Assembly: GCA_938017655.1 (NCBI GenBank)
Contig: CALIJO010000015.1
Coordinates: forward strand, 1-55,368
DNA length: 55,368 bases
From: an uncultured Candidatus Saccharibacteria bacterium
Lineage (GTDB): Bacteria; Patescibacteriota; Saccharimonadia; Saccharimonadales; Saccharimonadaceae
Reading direction: 5' to 3'
Shown here: positions 1 to 7,718 of the stretch, piece after piece
How positions within the stretch are numbered: position 1 is the first letter of the stretch
Layout of the letters: every line of letters starts with the position of its first letter
Notes under the pieces: generated by a model
What the model saw: the letters and a program-made list of their open reading frames with translations, nothing else
Databases searched by the model: none
Told to the model about the DNA's origin: nothing
Made by a program: the position numbers and the translations under genes

Positions 1-2
1 AA

Positions 3-98
3 ATACTGCTCCTTTTATTTCTTATTGGAGTCCAATATGTGTTTGAACTTATGCATATTCGTAATAGCTCACAACCTTCGCAACAAAATCTTGCATAA
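3..98 (+). CDS. C-terminal fragment of an unknown hydrophobic protein (runs off window)
   Basis: An open frame enters from the left edge and stops at the TAA at 96-98. The visible residues are very hydrophobic at first (ILLLLFLIGV) and end in SQPSQQNLA. The same last residues, SQPLQQNLA, end the unrelated-looking broken gene at 1894-2174, because both tails are encoded by copies of one 70-bp repeat. The native C-terminus may therefore have been replaced by repeat-derived sequence. No family can be assigned from this fragment, and it may not be a real gene. Confidence 0.3.
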   Translation: MLLLLFLIGVQYVFELMHIRNSSQPSQQNLA

Positions 99-137
99 AA
101 ATAAGGTAGCTCTTAAACTTATTTCTAGGAACTAACT
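68..137 (+). repeat. 70-bp direct repeat, copy 1
   Basis: This copy matches 2145-2215 almost perfectly; the differences are one C/T change and the length of one A run. It lies directly upstream of the deleted transposase and supplies the last codons and stop of the frame before it. It is probably one end of an insertion sequence or a derivative of it (inference). Confidence 0.75.
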
Positions 138-159
138 ATAAATAAGAAAGGACTATCTT

Positions 160-384
160 ATGTCATATTATAGGGGTAAAGACATAGAAAAATCCAGAGG
201 CAATGCAATACAAGAAGTAATCTTAGAAAAAAGAAGTATTGCACAAGTTGCTAGAAGATTTGGTAAGAACATAAACTTTATTGATCACAAGCTTAATCGT
301 TTTATTAGATACTATAACTATGATAGAATCCACTTAGGAATAGGATTAAAAACTCCTTATGAAGTGTTGCACTTGAGATGTTAA
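160..384 (+). pseudogene. Internally deleted IS3/IS481-type transposase remnant
   Basis: The 74-residue frame has a helix-turn-helix segment at residues 17-37 (SIAQVARRFGKN), as in the N-terminus of IS3/IS481-like transposases. This is joined directly to a C-terminal rve-integrase tail (YYNYDRIHLGIGLKTPYEVL). The roughly 200 residues with the DDE catalytic core are absent, so it cannot transpose by itself. An AAGGA ribosome site lies 5' of the ATG. It sits just after one copy of the 70-bp repeat. The start may be native and the deletion internal, as in a MITE-like derivative mobilised in trans; plain decay is equally possible. Confidence 0.7.
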
Positions 385-417
385 CTCAGGCAAGGATTAG
401 TGAAGATATGAAATCTA

Positions 418-426
418 TGGTATAAT
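418..426 (+). promoter_or_regulatory. Extended -10 promoter for leaderless transporter gene
   Basis: TGG-TATAAT is followed by 7 nt and then the ATG at 434. There is no Shine-Dalgarno sequence, so transcription would start at or next to the start codon. Confidence 0.65.
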
Positions 427-433
427 ATTAACT

Positions 434-1363
434 ATGATTATCCCTGTCATTTTGGCAATAATTGCGGCAATATTTTATGCCTCAACTAACCACATTGACA
501 AGTTTTTGATTTCTAAAGCCGTTAAGAACGCCGACTACAGATCTCTTATTTTAGTTTCCACGATTATAGCCGGCGGAGTAATGGCGCTAATTTATTTATT
601 CATCTGTGGATTCGAGCTATCGTTTGATTTTCCATGTATAGCCATACTCTTTACGAACTCGGCATTATATACAATAGCAAACATATTTTGGTTCAAGGCC
701 CTAGACCGAGATGACACCACTATCGTTGTAATTATGTTCCAGCTAATACCAGTTTTCATGCTATTGCTTTCCCCAATCTTTTTACCAGAAGACAATATTA
801 CAATAATTCAGCTATTGGGTGGATTGATAATCACGGTAGCCGCTGTATTTATTACTTATGAACCAGCAAAGAAAAAATTCGACAGGGAGAAGCTAATTAC
901 GCTCGCATTGATGACCGTGGTATCAGTTCTATATGCGGTCTGGTTTATACTCGAAAGATTTGTTAATCTTGAACATGATTTCAATAAAACGGTCTTTTGG
1001 TCTAACATAACACTATTATTGGTCGGCGTAATCATATTTATATTCATCAAAACTTATCGAAAATCATTTAAAACCATGTTAAAAAGCAACGGCACCAAAG
1101 TTATTGGTTTGAACTTGGTCAATGAGCTACTAAACTCATTCGGCGGCGTATTATCTACTTTTGCTGGAACCATGGCTTCAATCTCGCTCGTTTCGTTCGC
1201 CACCCAAGGTGTACAGCCATTCGCTGTCATGGTCATGGGCATATTGATCACGAAATTGTCGCCAAAAATAGAAAAAGAGAATATGACCAGAAAAGAAGTC
1301 CTTAAGCGTAGCTTTGCGGTAGTTCTTTGCGTAATAGGACTGGCTTGCATCGAATTTGGCTAG
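434..1363 (+). CDS. EamA/DMT-superfamily permease
   Basis: This 309-residue integral membrane protein has about ten hydrophobic segments along its whole length, arranged as two similar halves (roughly 1-140 and 150-309), as in the drug/metabolite transporter (EamA) superfamily. Short polar loops such as EPAKKKFDRE separate the halves. Typical EamA proteins are 280-310 residues, so it is full length. The substrate cannot be told from sequence. Its extended -10 promoter sits 7 nt before ATG, suggesting a leaderless transcript. It lies between the two 70-bp repeats with the next gene, so the pair may be transferred cargo (inference). Confidence 0.75.
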   Translation: MIIPVILAIIAAIFYASTNHIDKFLISKAVKNADYRSLILVSTIIAGGVMALIYLFICGFELSFDFPCIAILFTNSALYTIANIFWFKALDRDDTTIVVIMFQLIPVFMLLLSPIFLPEDNITIIQLLGGLIITVAAVFITYEPAKKKFDREKLITLALMTVVSVLYAVWFILERFVNLEHDFNKTVFWSNITLLLVGVIIFIFIKTYRKSFKTMLKSNGTKVIGLNLVNELLNSFGGVLSTFAGTMASISLVSFATQGVQPFAVMVMGILITKLSPKIEKENMTRKEVLKRSFAVVLCVIGLACIEFG

Positions 1364-1369
1364 AAAATA

Positions 1370-1378
1370 TGATATAAT
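1370..1378 (+). promoter_or_regulatory. Extended -10 promoter for leaderless gene at 1385
   Basis: TGA-TATAAT is followed by 6 nt and then ATG, with no Shine-Dalgarno site. It overlaps the end of the upstream permease gene and would give the next gene its own start. Confidence 0.6.
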
Positions 1379-1384
1379 TAGATT

Positions 1385-1897
1385 ATGGATTTCTTAGATA
1401 TAGTCAATGAGAAAATGCATGATATCGAATATGGTTGGATTGGTAAAGATGGAAACCGCCATAAAAAAATAGATGGTTTCGGCGAAGAATATATACTCCA
1501 AATGCCAGACCAACTTCTAAAAAGCAAACTGGGAGTTTGCTGGGATCAAGTTGAGCTAGAACGAAAATTATTTGCTGAGAAAAAGATAAAAACTAACACA
1601 TACTTTATCGTTCATTATGACGAAGATAAATGCCCGACGCATACCTTTATACTATTCGAGCATAACAAGAAGACTTATTGGTATGAACATTCTTGGTCTC
1701 CGATGCGTGGGGCTCACGAATACGAAAATGAGGGCGATGCACTAAAAGATGTCCGCGCCAAATTTATAGATGGCGAACTTCAAGGGAAATTTAATCCCAA
1801 TAATTTGATAATTTATAAATATTCGGCACCAAATAAAAACCTGTCGTGTCCCGAATTTTACGCTCATTGCGAAAAAGGGGTGGTTATCGAATTATGA
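1385..1897 (+). CDS. Transglutaminase-like cysteine hydrolase
   Basis: This 170-residue cytoplasmic protein has no signal peptide. A GVCWDQ motif near residue 50 and a PTHTFIL motif near residue 82 fit the catalytic Cys and His of the transglutaminase-like/arylamine-acyltransferase fold. WYEHSWSP near residue 98 lies where the third, acidic or polar, catalytic residue is expected. Small stand-alone members of this family occur in Firmicutes and CPR bacteria; their substrates are mostly unknown. It ends in TGA inside an ATGA overlap with the following broken gene, so the two were probably translationally coupled. Confidence 0.65.
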   Translation: MDFLDIVNEKMHDIEYGWIGKDGNRHKKIDGFGEEYILQMPDQLLKSKLGVCWDQVELERKLFAEKKIKTNTYFIVHYDEDKCPTHTFILFEHNKKTYWYEHSWSPMRGAHEYENEGDALKDVRAKFIDGELQGKFNPNNLIIYKYSAPNKNLSCPEFYAHCEKGVVIEL

Positions 1898-2174
1898 TTA
1901 TAGTCACAGCTGAAAAAACTTATTCGGCGATGCTTATGCTAGTATGCTAGCTTATCGGGAATTACTACGCGCAACAATTAGCGAAGATATTTACGCTTTT
2001 TCTAACGCTATAGCCAACCAAACAGTTCCACCAATGCTTCGAAATTCAAAATATGTATTAGATAAGAAGCCAACCGGAATAGAAAGTGCCAATATTATAC
2101 TTGTAGATGTTTCGGATCCAGAATACTTTGAGGAGCGTATTAACTCACAACCTTTGCAACAAAATCTTGCATAA
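1894..2174 (+). pseudogene. Frameshifted gene of unknown function with repeat-derived C-terminus
   Basis: The ATG at 1894 overlaps the upstream stop (ATGA). The frame reads MIIVTAEKTYSAM and stops after 18 codons. Moving back one base inside the A6 run at 1913-1918 gives MIIVTAEKNLFGDAYASM and continues through the frame starting at 1944 to the TAA at 2172. This looks like an indel in a homopolymer; the A-rich site could slip, but it is not a canonical programmed heptamer. The last residues (NSQPLQQNLA) come from the 70-bp repeat, so the original C-terminus is lost. The remaining part (VDVSDPEYFEE and preceding) matches no family I recognise. Confidence 0.5.
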
Positions 2175-2215
2175 AAAAATAAGGTAGCTCTTAAACTTAT
2201 TTCTAGGAACTAACT
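2145..2215 (+). repeat. 70-bp direct repeat, copy 2
   Basis: This is the second copy of the repeat at 68-137. Sequence similarity stops sharply at 2215, after AACTAACT, where the first copy continues into the transposase leader. It supplies the stop codon of the upstream broken gene. Confidence 0.75.
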
Positions 2216-2222
2216 GTAAAAG

Positions 2223-2228
2223 TATAAT
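2223..2228 (+). promoter_or_regulatory. Possible -10 (TATAAT) for a structured leader RNA
   Basis: A perfect TATAAT lies just downstream of the 70-bp repeat. Transcription from about 2235 would produce the hairpin-rich leader ahead of the gene at 2396. Confidence 0.4.
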
Positions 2229-2245
2229 GCCTATCAGTTTGGTCA

Positions 2246-2327
2246 GAACTTCTTTAATTTGATATTATGAAAGCAATGAAGTTCCAGCACGGGGTAGTAT
2301 GCTCCTACCGCAGGAACTTCCTTTTTA
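2246..2327 (+). terminator. Attenuator-like leader: terminator hairpin with a competing upstream arm
   Basis: GAAGTTCC at 2278-2285 pairs with GGAACTTC at 2313-2320. An inner GGTAG/CTACC stem lies between them and CTTTTTAT follows, which makes a good intrinsic terminator. GAACTTC at 2246-2252 can pair with the same GAAGTTC, giving a mutually exclusive antiterminator. This arrangement would suit attenuation of the gene at 2396, but no ligand or leader-peptide signal is recognised. It may instead be only the terminator of the upstream unit. Confidence 0.5.
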
Positions 2328-2395
2328 TATACAAAAAATACTCATATTTTACAGAATCATCATAAAAACTGTAAAATAGTATTAATATAACGATT

Positions 2396-3535
2396 ATGAA
2401 TGTAAATAATATTCTAGACTACCTCAAGGAAAATCAAAAACGAATCTCGGAAACTGCCGAGATTACCGAGCTGGACGAGCTAGCTTTTGCGCGGATTTCT
2501 TATTTGCCATTTCATAAAATTAAAAAACAACTTGATTTAACTAAACGAAATTTTAAAATTTCGGAAATCGCCGAGGCAATGAAGAGTCTATCAACTTCGG
2601 ATTTTGCTTGGCCGGATGACGAGAAGTTCATTCAACTACTGGGAGAAAATCCGCGTTTTCAGAATCTGAAAGTAGGTTTTTTCGCACGCAAGAACGACAA
2701 GAAGCTGGAAAAACAGTTTTCTGCGGTGACGATTCAAATTAACTTTTTCACCATGTATGTTTCCTTCTTTGGCACAGACGGTACGCTTTTTGGCTGGAAA
2801 GAAGATTTTAATATGTCGTTTCTGTCAGAGATTCCAGCTCAAAGAGAAGCTTTGGAATATCTAAAAAATATTTCGCGTCGCTATTTTTATAAAAATTTTT
2901 ATCTCGGTGGGCACTCGAAAGGTGGCAATTTATCGATCTATTCGGCGATTATGGCGCCAGATCGACTGCAAAAAAGAATCTTGAAGGTCTTAAATTACGA
3001 TGGGCCGGGACTAAGAGAAGAGCTACTCAGTAAAGATGCGGGGGCGATTAAGATTTTACCAAAAATCGTGAGTTATATTCCCGAGGGGTCGGTAATCGGG
3101 CGACTTTTAACCCACAAAGAAAAAGTGGTGGTGGTTAGAAGCAAGGCAAAAAATCTCTATCAACATGATATTTATTCTTGGGAAATTAAGGGTAATAATT
3201 TCTGCCGCGCCAAAAACACCAAATTAAGCGACATTCTAAATAAGACAGTGGATGATTTTCTAGCTTCTGCCTCACCTGAAGAATTGAGATTTTTCATGGA
3301 TGGTATTTTTGAAGTTTTCGAGAAATCTGATGTGGAGGAGCCGATAAGTTTGATGCGAAATTGGCAAAAATATGCGCCAAAACTCATGAAAAATTACCGT
3401 GAATTACCGAAGGAGCGCCGACAAAAAATTAACGAAGTTTGGCTACTTTTCGGTAACTCCCTAGTGAAGAATTATTTTGCGGAAAACGAAATTTTGAAGA
3501 AGGCGCGTCAAATTCTAGGAGGTAAAAATGCCTAG
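2396..3535 (+). CDS. DUF2974 (Mbeg1-like) alpha/beta-hydrolase family protein
   Basis: This 379-residue protein resembles the DUF2974/Mbeg1-like family. Residues 20-130 match the conserved N-terminal part (YLPFHKI, then FFGTDGTLFGWKEDFNMSF). A lipase-type nucleophile elbow GGHSKGGNLSIY lies near residue 173, so the serine-like position is the S of GHSKGG. LNYDGPGL near residue 200 may carry the next catalytic residue. No signal peptide is visible. Members are annotated as lipase-like, but substrates are unproven. It overlaps the next gene by 8 nt, so the two form an operon. A TAATAT element 7 nt before ATG and the structured leader upstream are alternative control points. Confidence 0.7.
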   Translation: MNVNNILDYLKENQKRISETAEITELDELAFARISYLPFHKIKKQLDLTKRNFKISEIAEAMKSLSTSDFAWPDDEKFIQLLGENPRFQNLKVGFFARKNDKKLEKQFSAVTIQINFFTMYVSFFGTDGTLFGWKEDFNMSFLSEIPAQREALEYLKNISRRYFYKNFYLGGHSKGGNLSIYSAIMAPDRLQKRILKVLNYDGPGLREELLSKDAGAIKILPKIVSYIPEGSVIGRLLTHKEKVVVVRSKAKNLYQHDIYSWEIKGNNFCRAKNTKLSDILNKTVDDFLASASPEELRFFMDGIFEVFEKSDVEEPISLMRNWQKYAPKLMKNYRELPKERRQKINEVWLLFGNSLVKNYFAENEILKKARQILGGKNA

Positions 3536-4154
3536 CCGTAATCACCTACTAGACCAACATTTTTTGAAAAATGTCCGCCTCGCACTCATGCTAATAGGCC
3601 ACAGTAATCTGAAGCGCCGTGATACGGTGGTGGAAATTGGGGCAGGAAGTGGCGTGATTACCGCAGCACTTTCGAAAAAATGTGGGGAAGTTTTCGCAAT
3701 AGAAAAAGACCCGGAGACTTTCAAGAAATTACAAAAAAATTTGAAGGAACAAAATCTCGAGAATGCGAAGCTGGTACGCGGAGATTTTCGAGAAGTGAAT
3801 TTCGATTTCACAAATTATAAGGTCTTTTCCAATCCACCTTTTTCCCTGTCTGCGGAAGTTTTTTATAAACTACTAAATCTCGAGAATCAAAACGGACAAA
3901 TTATTGAAAAAGGCTTAAAAAATCCGCCAAGGGCAATTTATTTAATTTTACAAAAACAATTGGCTTTAAAATTAATCCTCTCTGACCGTCACTATACTAG
4001 TCAGCTAGGATATATTTTGAATAAATATTACACAACGAAAATTCGTTACCCACTGAGGTCAACCGATTTTACACCGCCACCGAAGGTGCCGATTGTCTTA
4101 TTTGAGGCCAAAATCAGGCCGGAATATGAAGCGGAGTTTTTTGGCGAAAAATAA
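3528..4154 (+). CDS. rRNA adenine N6-methyltransferase family protein (Erm/KsgA-like)
   Basis: This 208-residue SAM-dependent methyltransferase begins with NHLLDQHFLKN, the Erm/KsgA N-terminal signature. Motif I is VEIGAGSGVIT (near residue 36), the acidic motif II is AIEKD, and motif IV is SNPPFS in place of the N-(I/L)-P-(Y/F) of Erm/KsgA. It is shorter than typical Erm (about 245) or KsgA (about 270) because the C-terminal helical domain is reduced. It probably dimethylates or monomethylates an rRNA adenine; macrolide resistance is possible but not shown. A strong AGGAGG at 3518-3523 sets the start inside the previous gene. Confidence 0.7.
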   Translation: MPSRNHLLDQHFLKNVRLALMLIGHSNLKRRDTVVEIGAGSGVITAALSKKCGEVFAIEKDPETFKKLQKNLKEQNLENAKLVRGDFREVNFDFTNYKVFSNPPFSLSAEVFYKLLNLENQNGQIIEKGLKNPPRAIYLILQKQLALKLILSDRHYTSQLGYILNKYYTTKIRYPLRSTDFTPPPKVPIVLFEAKIRPEYEAEFFGEK

Positions 4155-4209
4155 ACCAGACAGTGTTAGACTGACGAACCTTAGTGAAGTGATTAGGTTC
4201 ATAACAAAA

Positions 4210-4269
4210 GACAACTTAGTAAATACTGTCACATAAAAAGATAGCTTAGTAAATGCCGCTACAAAAAAA
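4210..4269 (+). repeat. Two imperfect 30-bp tandem units
   Basis: Units at 4210-4239 and 4240-4269 share CTTAGTAAAT and a TAAAAA/CAAAAA tail. A third, more degraded unit may precede them. They fill the space between converging genes, and no function is apparent. Confidence 0.5.
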
Positions 4270-4295
4270 GAGACCCGAAGGCCTCTTTTTATTTT
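4262..4295. terminator. Bidirectional intrinsic terminator
   Basis: The GAGACC-CGAA-GGCCTC stem is flanked by A and T runs on both sides. It can end the methylase operon on + and glyQS on -. Confidence 0.75.
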
Positions 4296-4308
4296 ACCTC
4301 TTTTTATT

Positions 4309-5646
4309 TTAGAGATCTGAGATTTGGACGCGAGTTTGAGCCATAGTGTCGCGATCGCGGACAGTGACGGTATCATCCTCGAGGGTATCGAAATCTACAA
4401 CCACACATTTTGGCGTACCGATTTCGTCTTGCTTATGATAACGCTTACCAATGTTACCGGAATCATCCCAAGTGACATTGCCATATTTTTCGCGAAGTTC
4501 AGCATAGACTGCCTTGGCTTTTTCAACTAATTCTGGCTTGTTCTTAAGTAAAGGCGAAACGCAGAAACGGTATGGGGCAAGATGTTCTGGAAGTTGCAAA
4601 ACGATACGCTTTTCGCCATTAGTCTCATCTTCATGATAAGCACTCGAAAGTACGGCCATGATCAAACGCTCGACACCGAAAGATGGCTCGATGACGTGAG
4701 GCACAAAAGTTTCACCAGTGCGTTTGTCGCGGTAGACCATGCTTTTCTTCGACTCACGTTCGATATTACCAAGATCAAAGTCGGTACGATAAGCGATACC
4801 CATCAATTCTTCGCAACCAATTGGGTAATCAAATTCAAGATCAATAGTGCGCTTAGAGTAGTGAGCGCGATCGGCGGCTGGAACGTCATATTCGTGGATT
4901 TTCTCAGCTGGGAGTTTCACGACATTCTCAAGGAAGTCATGCACATCTGCGAGCAATTCGTCGAAGATACGTTCCCAATCTTTTGGATTGACGAAATATT
5001 CAATTTCCATCTGTTCGAGCTCGCGGCAACGGAAAATAAAGTCGCGTGGCGAAATTTCATTACGGAAAGCTTTACCCTGTTGAGCTAGACCGAATGGCAT
5101 ATCTGGATAAATTGTATCGACCACGTTTTTATAATTCGTGAAGATACCCTGAGCGGTCTCTGGACGAAGATAGGCGATCGAGCTACTATCCGACACAGCA
5201 CCGACATGGGTTTGGAACATCATATTGAATGGTTTGACTTCACCCCATTCGATTTTGCCACAAGTAGGACATTTAATTCCGGCCTTGATGAGCTCTTCAC
5301 CGGTAATTTCCGTGGAAAGATCATGACCTTCCGCGGTCTTGGCTAGTTTATCAGCACGAAAACGGCCATGACAAGATTTACATTCAACCAAAGGATCGGA
5401 AAAGGTAGCGGCATGACCAGAGGCCACCCAAGTGCGTGGGTTCATAATAATAGCAGCATCGACACCGTACATATCATTACGATTTTCCACCCAATATTGC
5501 CACCAAAGATCTTTGAGTTTTTTCTTCAAACTAACGCCGAGTGGGCCAAAATCCCAGGTACCAGCCATACCGCCGTAGACATCGGAGCCTTGGAAAATAA
5601 ATCCTCTACGTTTACATAAGCTGACAATATCTTCTAATTTTGCCAT
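4309..5646 (-). CDS. glyQS: Glycyl-tRNA synthetase, alpha2 (eukaryote-like) type
   Basis: This class II synthetase charges tRNA-Gly. The 445-residue protein has the class II motifs of the dimeric GlyRS: GFIFQGSDVYGG near the start, a zinc-like CKSCHGRF...CPTCG pair near residues 90-155, motif 2 around AFRNEISPRDFIFRCREL, and motif 3 EPSFGVERLI. The C-terminal anticodon domain is present (VSPLLKNK to the end). I chose ATG 5646 because AGGAG sits 5 nt upstream; a GTG at 5652 overlaps that site. An extended -10 (TGA-TATAAT) lies at 5672-5680. It is the last gene of the - strand run before a bidirectional terminator. Confidence 0.95.
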   Translation of the reverse strand: MAKLEDIVSLCKRRGFIFQGSDVYGGMAGTWDFGPLGVSLKKKLKDLWWQYWVENRNDMYGVDAAIIMNPRTWVASGHAATFSDPLVECKSCHGRFRADKLAKTAEGHDLSTEITGEELIKAGIKCPTCGKIEWGEVKPFNMMFQTHVGAVSDSSSIAYLRPETAQGIFTNYKNVVDTIYPDMPFGLAQQGKAFRNEISPRDFIFRCRELEQMEIEYFVNPKDWERIFDELLADVHDFLENVVKLPAEKIHEYDVPAADRAHYSKRTIDLEFDYPIGCEELMGIAYRTDFDLGNIERESKKSMVYRDKRTGETFVPHVIEPSFGVERLIMAVLSSAYHEDETNGEKRIVLQLPEHLAPYRFCVSPLLKNKPELVEKAKAVYAELREKYGNVTWDDSGNIGKRYHKQDEIGTPKCVVVDFDTLEDDTVTVRDRDTMAQTRVQISDL

Positions 5647-5671
5647 AAACACTCCTGGTTAGTTTTTCTTT

Positions 5672-5680
5672 ATTATATCA
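5672..5680 (-). promoter_or_regulatory. Extended -10 promoter of glyQS
   Basis: TGA-TATAAT on the minus strand, about 25 nt before ATG 5646. It leaves room for the AGGAG ribosome site. Confidence 0.6.
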
Positions 5681-5708
5681 CAAAAAATAGCTTAGCGACC
5701 TCTGGGCA

Positions 5709-6410
5709 TTAAAACATTTCACGCAGGGTACGCAAAATAATATTTAATGCATTGAGATGGGTGTGAATGTCTTTGATTTTCAAAATAGCAGTGATCGGCA
5801 TGGAGGTCATGAGGCGTAAAATTTTAATTGTATCGGCATTAAATTCTCCGGCGCCGTCCGTCGCAAGCACAAAACAGCGGTCAAAACTATGCCAATTATA
5901 AGAACCGTCAAGCGTAAGGCGGTCACCATTCGAGTCAGTAGCCAAATTAATCATTTCGCCAGAAATAAAAGCTAAATTAAGATAAAAATGCGTCTCAACG
6001 AGCGGAATTTGGTATTTTTCAGCTACATTTAGCGCCGAAAGGGCATTTTTCAAAAGCTGAAAATATTCCTTAGAATCGGCATCATTAGTCAGACGGTTAA
6101 TCACTTTGAGAAAATTTGAGGCAATAGTTAAAATATCGAGGTCGGTGATGATGTTCTGATAAAACTTCAGCATGGTGGCAGAAGTTAAAATTGCGAGACC
6201 ACCAGAGTCGGGGCTTTGAGATTTGAAATGTAAAACTACATCAGAAACCGTGAAAGGTTCAATACTGCCTGCCAACTTGGAACGCTCTTTGCGGACCCCG
6301 CGTGCGATGGCGGAGAAACGACCTTCAGGAGTAAGTAGCGTGAGGATGCGATCGGACTCTTGATATTTAACACGCGAGAGTACAATCGCCTCAGTACGCA
6401 GATCAGACAT
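5709..6410 (-). CDS. recO: DNA repair protein RecO
   Basis: RecO helps RecF/RecR load RecA on SSB-coated gaps. The 233-residue protein starts with the OB-fold signature TEAIVLSRVKYQESDRIL and continues ARGVRKERSKLAGSIEPF, both typical of RecO. The C-terminal part is helical, and the zinc-binding cysteines of some RecO proteins are absent. The start is ATG 6410, preceded by GGAGGGAAGTC; a longer frame to 6446 has no ribosome site. It overlaps the upstream response-regulator stop by 8 nt, so the two are co-translated. Confidence 0.9.
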   Translation of the reverse strand: MSDLRTEAIVLSRVKYQESDRILTLLTPEGRFSAIARGVRKERSKLAGSIEPFTVSDVVLHFKSQSPDSGGLAILTSATMLKFYQNIITDLDILTIASNFLKVINRLTNDADSKEYFQLLKNALSALNVAEKYQIPLVETHFYLNLAFISGEMINLATDSNGDRLTLDGSYNWHSFDRCFVLATDGAGEFNADTIKILRLMTSMPITAILKIKDIHTHLNALNIILRTLREMF

Positions 6411-6927
6411 GACTTCCCTCCAATCCGCGTATCGCCAAATCGTCATTTCGAGATGATGAGTGATTGATTGATTTTAGGATATCTTGAACTTGGTTAACAA
6501 AATCCGCTGGCGTAAAAGTTTCTTTATTGAGAATCGCACGGACATTATAAGCTTGCAAAGACATTTGGCCGAGGTTTAATGAAGAAATCAAAAGCACCGG
6601 GATTTGACTGGTTTCCGGGTATGAAAGGAGCTCATTTAATAAAGTAAAACCGTCTGGACCGGTGAGCAAAACATCCAAAATAATCAAGGACGGCAATTCA
6701 TCCTCGCTAAGTTCTGAAAAAGCCGCATTAGCCTCGATCGCATTATAAAAAATTTGCAGCGGAATTTCTGGAAAATTGCGCGTTAAATGTTTTTGATAAA
6801 TTTCCGCAAAATCCGGGTCGTCCTCGATGATGAAAATCGGGCGCGGGATCTTAGGCTGCATAGTTTCCAGTAACGGTGTCTTTGATTGTGTAATTTTAGA
6901 CGATGATTTTTTAGGTTGCTGACTCAT
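6403..6927 (-). CDS. Single-domain response regulator (CheY-like receiver)
   Basis: The 174-residue protein is one receiver domain with short tails. FIIEDDPDF near residue 33 gives the acidic pair, IILDVLL near residue 82 the phospho-acceptor Asp, LISS the conserved Ser, and LNKE the conserved Lys. No DNA-binding output domain follows, so it probably acts by protein contact. Start ATG 6927 has AGGAGA upstream; the upstream kinase gene's stop lies just before. Its partner is the adjacent histidine kinase. Confidence 0.85.
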   Translation of the reverse strand: MSQQPKKSSSKITQSKTPLLETMQPKIPRPIFIIEDDPDFAEIYQKHLTRNFPEIPLQIFYNAIEANAAFSELSEDELPSLIILDVLLTGPDGFTLLNELLSYPETSQIPVLLISSLNLGQMSLQAYNVRAILNKETFTPADFVNQVQDILKSINHSSSRNDDLAIRGLEGSHV

Positions 6928-6934
6928 TTTTCTC

Positions 6935-7630
6935 CTAATCAAACATCGGTAAAATCGCCTGGTGTGAGATCGGTAAAATTACTTGAAAACTCGTGCCGTC
7001 ACGGTGGCGCACGGCGGAGACTTCCGCATTAATATATTTAGCAAATTTCGAAGCGATATAAAGACCTAGGCCGGAACTTCCGGGACGCATCGAAATGCTG
7101 GTGGGAGCGGTGAGGCCGGCCTTAATTTGACGCCAAACCGTGGTAGGAAGACTCGGCCCGTAATCTCTCACATCGACCACAATCTTGTCTTTTTTGTCGG
7201 AAATAATTAAGCAAGATTCGGTCTCAACTGTCGAATAATACATGGCATTGGCGCAAAAATTATAAATTACGCTAAAAATTAAATCGTAGTTACCAATCAC
7301 CAGGCGAGCTTTGTTACGATATTCAAAGCGTAGCTTGCGCTGATTAAGGGCGAAGAGTTGTTCAAGTTCAGAAATTACATCATCGCAGACCGCACGAATC
7401 GAAACTGGCTCCAAGGTAAATAACCCCTCTTCGAGGCGAGCGATTTTAGTCAGATCGTTAACCTGACGCATGGCGCGTTCGGAAATGCGGATAATTTTAT
7501 TACGAGATTTCTCGAGTTCAGCGGTGCTGTCTTTTTGAAAATCCATCGCGAGAGCCATTTGGCGCATAAGAGTGAGCGGACTTTTCAAGTCATGCGCAAC
7601 CACGAAAATGCCATTTACCTCACTATTCAT
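6935..7630 (-). CDS. Minimal sensor histidine kinase without sensor domain
   Basis: The 231-residue protein starts almost directly at the dimerisation/phosphorylation helix: the H-box is AHDLKSPLTLMR near residue 12. The HATPase domain follows, with N-box NFCANAMYYS, G1 box DYGPSLP and G2 box GSSGLGLYIASKF. There is no transmembrane or PAS segment, so it is soluble and must receive its signal by another route. It is followed at once by a receiver-only regulator and recO. A TGC-TATAAT element ends 6 nt before ATG and no ribosome site is seen, so it is probably leaderless. Confidence 0.85.
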   Translation of the reverse strand: MNSEVNGIFVVAHDLKSPLTLMRQMALAMDFQKDSTAELEKSRNKIIRISERAMRQVNDLTKIARLEEGLFTLEPVSIRAVCDDVISELEQLFALNQRKLRFEYRNKARLVIGNYDLIFSVIYNFCANAMYYSTVETESCLIISDKKDKIVVDVRDYGPSLPTTVWRQIKAGLTAPTSISMRPGSSGLGLYIASKFAKYINAEVSAVRHRDGTSFQVILPISHQAILPMFD

Positions 7631-7636
7631 AAATTA

Positions 7637-7645
7637 ATTATAGCA
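7637..7645 (-). promoter_or_regulatory. Extended -10 promoter of the histidine kinase operon
   Basis: TGC-TATAAT, then 6 nt, then ATG 7630 on the minus strand. It fits the leaderless pattern seen at many genes in this window. Confidence 0.65.
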
Positions 7646-7718
7646 CTGATTTTTCAGGCAAAATGCTTGAACAATCCCCCGCAAAGTGGTGCGGGAGTTG
7701 CAGGTTTTTCGGATAAAT

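Noticed and set aside
1913..1919. Programmed -1 frameshift site at the A6 run
   Set aside because: The bases in zero frame (GAA AAA ACT) do not form the canonical X-XXY-YYZ heptamer and no clear downstream stem-loop was seen.
4309..5652. Plus-strand frames within glyQS (for example 4582-5088)
   Set aside because: Antisense to a clearly recognised synthetase, with no promoter or ribosome site.
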